Shown piece after piece: positions 61,372 to 64,000 of a stretch of 64,000 bases of DNA (positions are counted from its first letter, which is position 1; each line of letters opens with the position of its first letter). The stretch lies in contig PHAV01000015.1 in NCBI GenBank assembly GCA_002841765.1, forward strand, positions 1 to 64,000, given 5' to 3'. The notes below the pieces were generated by a model, which saw nothing but the letters and a program-made list of their open reading frames with translations, was not told the origin of the DNA and searched no databases. The DNA comes from Deltaproteobacteria bacterium HGW-Deltaproteobacteria-4 (GTDB lineage Bacteria > Desulfobacterota > Desulfuromonadia > Desulfuromonadales > UBA2197). The translations under genes were made by a program, and so were the position numbers.

Positions 61372-63053
61372 ATGTTTTCGGCTTCAACCGCAACCTGCGC
61401 AACCTGAAACGCACCCGCACCATCTTTGCGGTCCTGGCGAAGTACGGACTCGGCCATCTCCTTGATGCCCTGCATGTCAGCGATTATCTGCTCGCCGCCA
61501 AGATCATACTCGGGCGCCGCCGCGGCCAGGAGATTGAGCGGCTCAGTACCCAGGTGCGTTTACGCCTGGCGATGGAGGAACTCGGCCCGACCTTTATCAA
61601 GCTGGGCCAACTCCTTTCGACCCGCCCGGATCTGATCCCCGCTGATTATGCCGACGAGCTCGGCAAACTGCAGGACCAGGTGACACCGATCCCCTTTGCG
61701 CCCCTTGGTGCGCAGATCGAAAGCGCCCTGCAACAACCGCTAAATGCCCTTTACGCCTTTATCAATGAAACCCCCCTCGCCGCCGGCTCCATTGCCCAGG
61801 TCCATCGCGCCCGCCTGCACAGTGGCGAGGAGGTGGTCATCAAGGTACGGCGCCCCGATATTGAAGCGATTATCGAGACCGATCTCGACATCCTTGCCGG
61901 TCTTGCTGCCATGATCGAGAAACACGACCCGACATTGGCGCATTATGAACTGAGCGGGGTGGTGCGTGAATTGCGCCGGGTGCTGCGCAATGAGATCAAC
62001 CTGACGCACGAAGGTCAGATCATCAAGCGCTTCGCGACCTACTTCGCCAAGGACCGGACTGTGCGCCTGCCACGGGTCTACGCCGAGCTCACTGCCGAGA
62101 CCGTCCTGACCCTCGAATATATCGACGGCATCAAAGTTTCGGATCGCGATGCCCTGATCGAAAAGGGGCACAGCCCCAAACAGATCGCCCGTAATGGCGC
62201 GGTCTTCTTTCTCAAACAGGTCCTTGATTTTGGCATCTTCCACGGCGACCCCCATCCCGGCAACTTCTTTATCCTCGAAGGCGGGATCATCTGTATGTTC
62301 GACTTTGGCATGGTCGGTCATCTCAGCGAAGATGTCCGCGACTATCTGGTCGATCTCCTGCTGGCGGTCCTCGGTCGCGATCCCGACCGGATTGTCAGTC
62401 TCCTTTCCTGCTCGGGGGACCTTCCCGATGAAGTCAATCTGCCGAATCTGCGTCATGACCTCGCCTTCTTTATCGACAACTACTACGACATTCCGCTGCA
62501 CGAAATTAATACCGGCCGGCTGCTGGATGAATTCTTCGGAATTCTCAGCCTCTACCGCATCCGCTTCTCCCCTGACCTGATGCTTTTGGCCAAGGCCCTG
62601 GTCACCATCGAAGGGATCGGTCGCAAACTCGATCCCGACTTCAACATGATTGTTCACCTCAAACCCTTCATGGAGAAGATTGTCCGAAAAAAGGTCAGCC
62701 CCGCCTATATCGGCAAAGAGGCCTCGCGCGTTCTCATGTCCTTTGCCACCCTGTTCAAGAACCTGCCGCGCGACCTGCAAGCCTTTATCAACCGGCTTAA
62801 CCATAATCGATTTAAAATCGAACTAGAACATCGAGGCCTTGACCGCCTGATCAACGACCTTGACCGTTCCAGCAACCGCATCTCCTTCAGCCTGCTGATC
62901 GCTGCTTTGATAATCGGTTCATCGCTGATCATGCAGACCGAAAAGGGTCCGTTGCTCTTCGGCTTTCCGGCCCTCGGTTTTATCGGCTATTCTATCGCCG
63001 GTTTTCTTGGCCTATGGCTCGCGATTGCCATTCTCCGCTCCGGGCGGCTCTAG
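61365..63053 (+). CDS. ubiB: UbiB/ABC1-family atypical kinase
   Basis: 562 residues. The family's KxGQ helix is IKLGQLLSTRPDLIP. The alanine-rich nucleotide loop is AAGSIAQVHRA, the ATP lysine lies in VVIKVRRPDIE, the catalytic loop is FHGDPHPGNFFIL, and the metal motif is CMFDFGMVGHL. Two C-terminal transmembrane helices (ISFSLLIAALIIGSSLIM, LGFIGYSIAGFLGLWLAIAI) anchor it. UbiB supports ubiquinone synthesis in aerobes; in a menaquinone organism the role is less clear, perhaps in quinone or lipid handling. It overlaps the phasin-like gene. Confidence 0.92.
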   Translation: MLNVFGFNRNLRNLKRTRTIFAVLAKYGLGHLLDALHVSDYLLAAKIILGRRRGQEIERLSTQVRLRLAMEELGPTFIKLGQLLSTRPDLIPADYADELGKLQDQVTPIPFAPLGAQIESALQQPLNALYAFINETPLAAGSIAQVHRARLHSGEEVVIKVRRPDIEAIIETDLDILAGLAAMIEKHDPTLAHYELSGVVRELRRVLRNEINLTHEGQIIKRFATYFAKDRTVRLPRVYAELTAETVLTLEYIDGIKVSDRDALIEKGHSPKQIARNGAVFFLKQVLDFGIFHGDPHPGNFFILEGGIICMFDFGMVGHLSEDVRDYLVDLLLAVLGRDPDRIVSLLSCSGDLPDEVNLPNLRHDLAFFIDNYYDIPLHEINTGRLLDEFFGILSLYRIRFSPDLMLLAKALVTIEGIGRKLDPDFNMIVHLKPFMEKIVRKKVSPAYIGKEASRVLMSFATLFKNLPRDLQAFINRLNHNRFKIELEHRGLDRLINDLDRSSNRISFSLLIAALIIGSSLIMQTEKGPLLFGFPALGFIGYSIAGFLGLWLAIAILRSGRL

Positions 63054-63220
63054 CCGCTGTGGCTTTTACGACACGCCTCGTCAGGGTTGCAACATAACGG
63101 CCACAACTGCTCCTGCCATTAAGAAAATAAAACCGAAACAATTACAAATATTTACCAGAAAAAACCCCATGGTACAATTCATGCAGACCATATTAGTATC
63201 CCAGCAAAACGGAGGATACG

Positions 63221-64000
63221 ATGCTTTATCAAACAACTCTGGCACAATCGATCACCTTTGACGGAATCGGCCTTCACTCGGGACGGGCCATTCGTATGAC
63301 CTTGCGTCCTGCCGAAGCCGGCCGCGGCATTGTCTTTCACCGCAGCGAAGGGACAAAGACCGTCTCGATCGAAGCGATTTCGGCCAATGTCGTCGATACC
63401 CGCCTCGCCACCGTCCTCGGCAAGAACGACCTCAGCGTCTCGACCGTCGAACACCTCCTCGGTGCCCTGCGCGCTCTCGGGATCGACAACCTGCATATCG
63501 ACATCAACGGCCCGGAAGTGCCGGTAATGGACGGCAGCGCCGCCCCCTTTATCAGTGCTCTGCAGAATGCCGGCATTGTGCAGCAACGCCGCGAGCGGAA
63601 ATATCTCGTTATTCGCAAGCCCTTCACCGTTGTCGATGGCGACAAATCGGTATCGGTCACCCCTTCCCGTTTTTATCGGATCAGCTGCGAAATCGACTTC
63701 AATCATCCGGCCATCGGCCGGCAGCAGCGCACCATGAAGATCGATGCAGAGAGCTTTGTCAAAGAGATTGCCGGTGCCCGCACTTTCGGCTTTTTGCGCG
63801 AAGTCGAACACCTCAAATCGATCGGCCTGTGCCGCGGTGGTTCCCTGGAGAATGCGGTTGTCCTCTCCGAGGCAGAGGTCCTCAACCCGGAGGGATTGCG
63901 CTGGGTCGATGAATTCGTTCGCCACAAGATCCTTGATGCCGTCGGCGACTTCAGCCTTGCCGGCTATTCGCTCATCGGCCACATCCACGCCGTCAAACCC
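63221..64000 (+). CDS. lpxC: UDP-3-O-acyl-N-acetylglucosamine deacetylase, partial
   Basis: The gene starts at 63221 with GGAGG upstream and runs off the window, giving 260 residues here. LpxC is the first committed enzyme of lipid A synthesis, so the organism is Gram-negative. Motifs: TLAQSITFDGIGLHSGRAI, STVEHLLGALRALGIDN, EVPVMDGSAAPF, RTFGFLREVEHL, and the zinc/catalytic run DEFVRHKILDAVGDFSLAG followed by GH. The 168-bp gap before it may hold a promoter. Confidence 0.96.
   Translation, partial: MLYQTTLAQSITFDGIGLHSGRAIRMTLRPAEAGRGIVFHRSEGTKTVSIEAISANVVDTRLATVLGKNDLSVSTVEHLLGALRALGIDNLHIDINGPEVPVMDGSAAPFISALQNAGIVQQRRERKYLVIRKPFTVVDGDKSVSVTPSRFYRISCEIDFNHPAIGRQQRTMKIDAESFVKEIAGARTFGFLREVEHLKSIGLCRGGSLENAVVLSEAEVLNPEGLRWVDEFVRHKILDAVGDFSLAGYSLIGHIHAVKP

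Overview
The window is bacterial and GC-rich. Its gene content points to the Desulfuromonadales (Geobacter, Desulfuromonas and Pelobacter relatives). The signs are a multihaem c-type cytochrome behind a GEMM-I cyclic-dinucleotide riboswitch, futalosine-pathway menaquinone genes (mqnB, mqnD), a glgA/alpha-amylase/nucleotidyltransferase block, a methylmalonyl-CoA (propionate) locus, and many signalling proteins. No species can be named from the sequence alone.

Layout. 1-3.6 kb is accessory DNA: the end of an IS256-like element, a 5'-truncated recQ remnant, an attC-like site, then four unknown genes bracketed by two direct repeats of about 250 bp. It ends at a tRNA-Arg 3' half and an intact tRNA-Ser(GCT). 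3.9-7.5 kb is a housekeeping run (maf, then yggS, gph, a MATE-like transporter and a tiny Cys-rich protein with overlapping ends). 7.5-13.4 kb holds a MocR regulator divergent from a DUF2917 gene, fumC, and the riboswitch-controlled cytochrome. 13.5-22.9 kb, mostly minus strand, carries glycogen and sugar-nucleotide genes and a histidine kinase/response regulator pair. 23-24.7 kb has a radical SAM gene and recO.

24.7-33.4 kb is a second accessory region. It has a VapBC-type and a ParDE-type toxin-antitoxin pair, small cupin and flavin-type genes, a RAYT element with near-perfect terminal inverted repeats, and an integrase-less array of attC-like sites separating one-gene cassettes. It also holds rsgA, an IS3 remnant, and an AT-rich spermidine-synthase-like/membrane gene pair. 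33.6-36.4 kb has a MoxR ATPase with a VWA partner. 36.5 kb is a Rhesus-type ammonium channel. 38.5-46.5 kb holds membrane proteins and a cyclic-di-GMP cluster (HEAT protein, HD-GYP protein, PAS-GGDEF protein). 46.7-49.6 kb is glyQS. 49.8-57.4 kb, minus strand, is a biotin-dependent acyl-CoA carboxylase pair, an XRE-cupin regulator, methylmalonyl-CoA mutase large subunit and epimerase. 57.8-64 kb holds an unknown gene with mqnB-mqnD, a phasin-like gene with ubiB, and the start of lpxC.

How the genes work together: the carboxylase, mutase and epimerase interconvert propionyl-CoA and succinyl-CoA, and the XRE regulator lying between them may control the locus. Fumarase and menaquinone genes fit anaerobic respiration. 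The GGDEF and HD-GYP proteins make and break cyclic di-GMP, and the riboswitch reads a cyclic dinucleotide to control an extracytoplasmic cytochrome.

The two most unusual signals are the attC-like cassette array at 28.5-29.9 kb, whose neighbouring sites match as cassette ends should, and the repeat-flanked module at 0.6-3.4 kb, which encodes a protein built of five ~21-residue NIFGG repeats.
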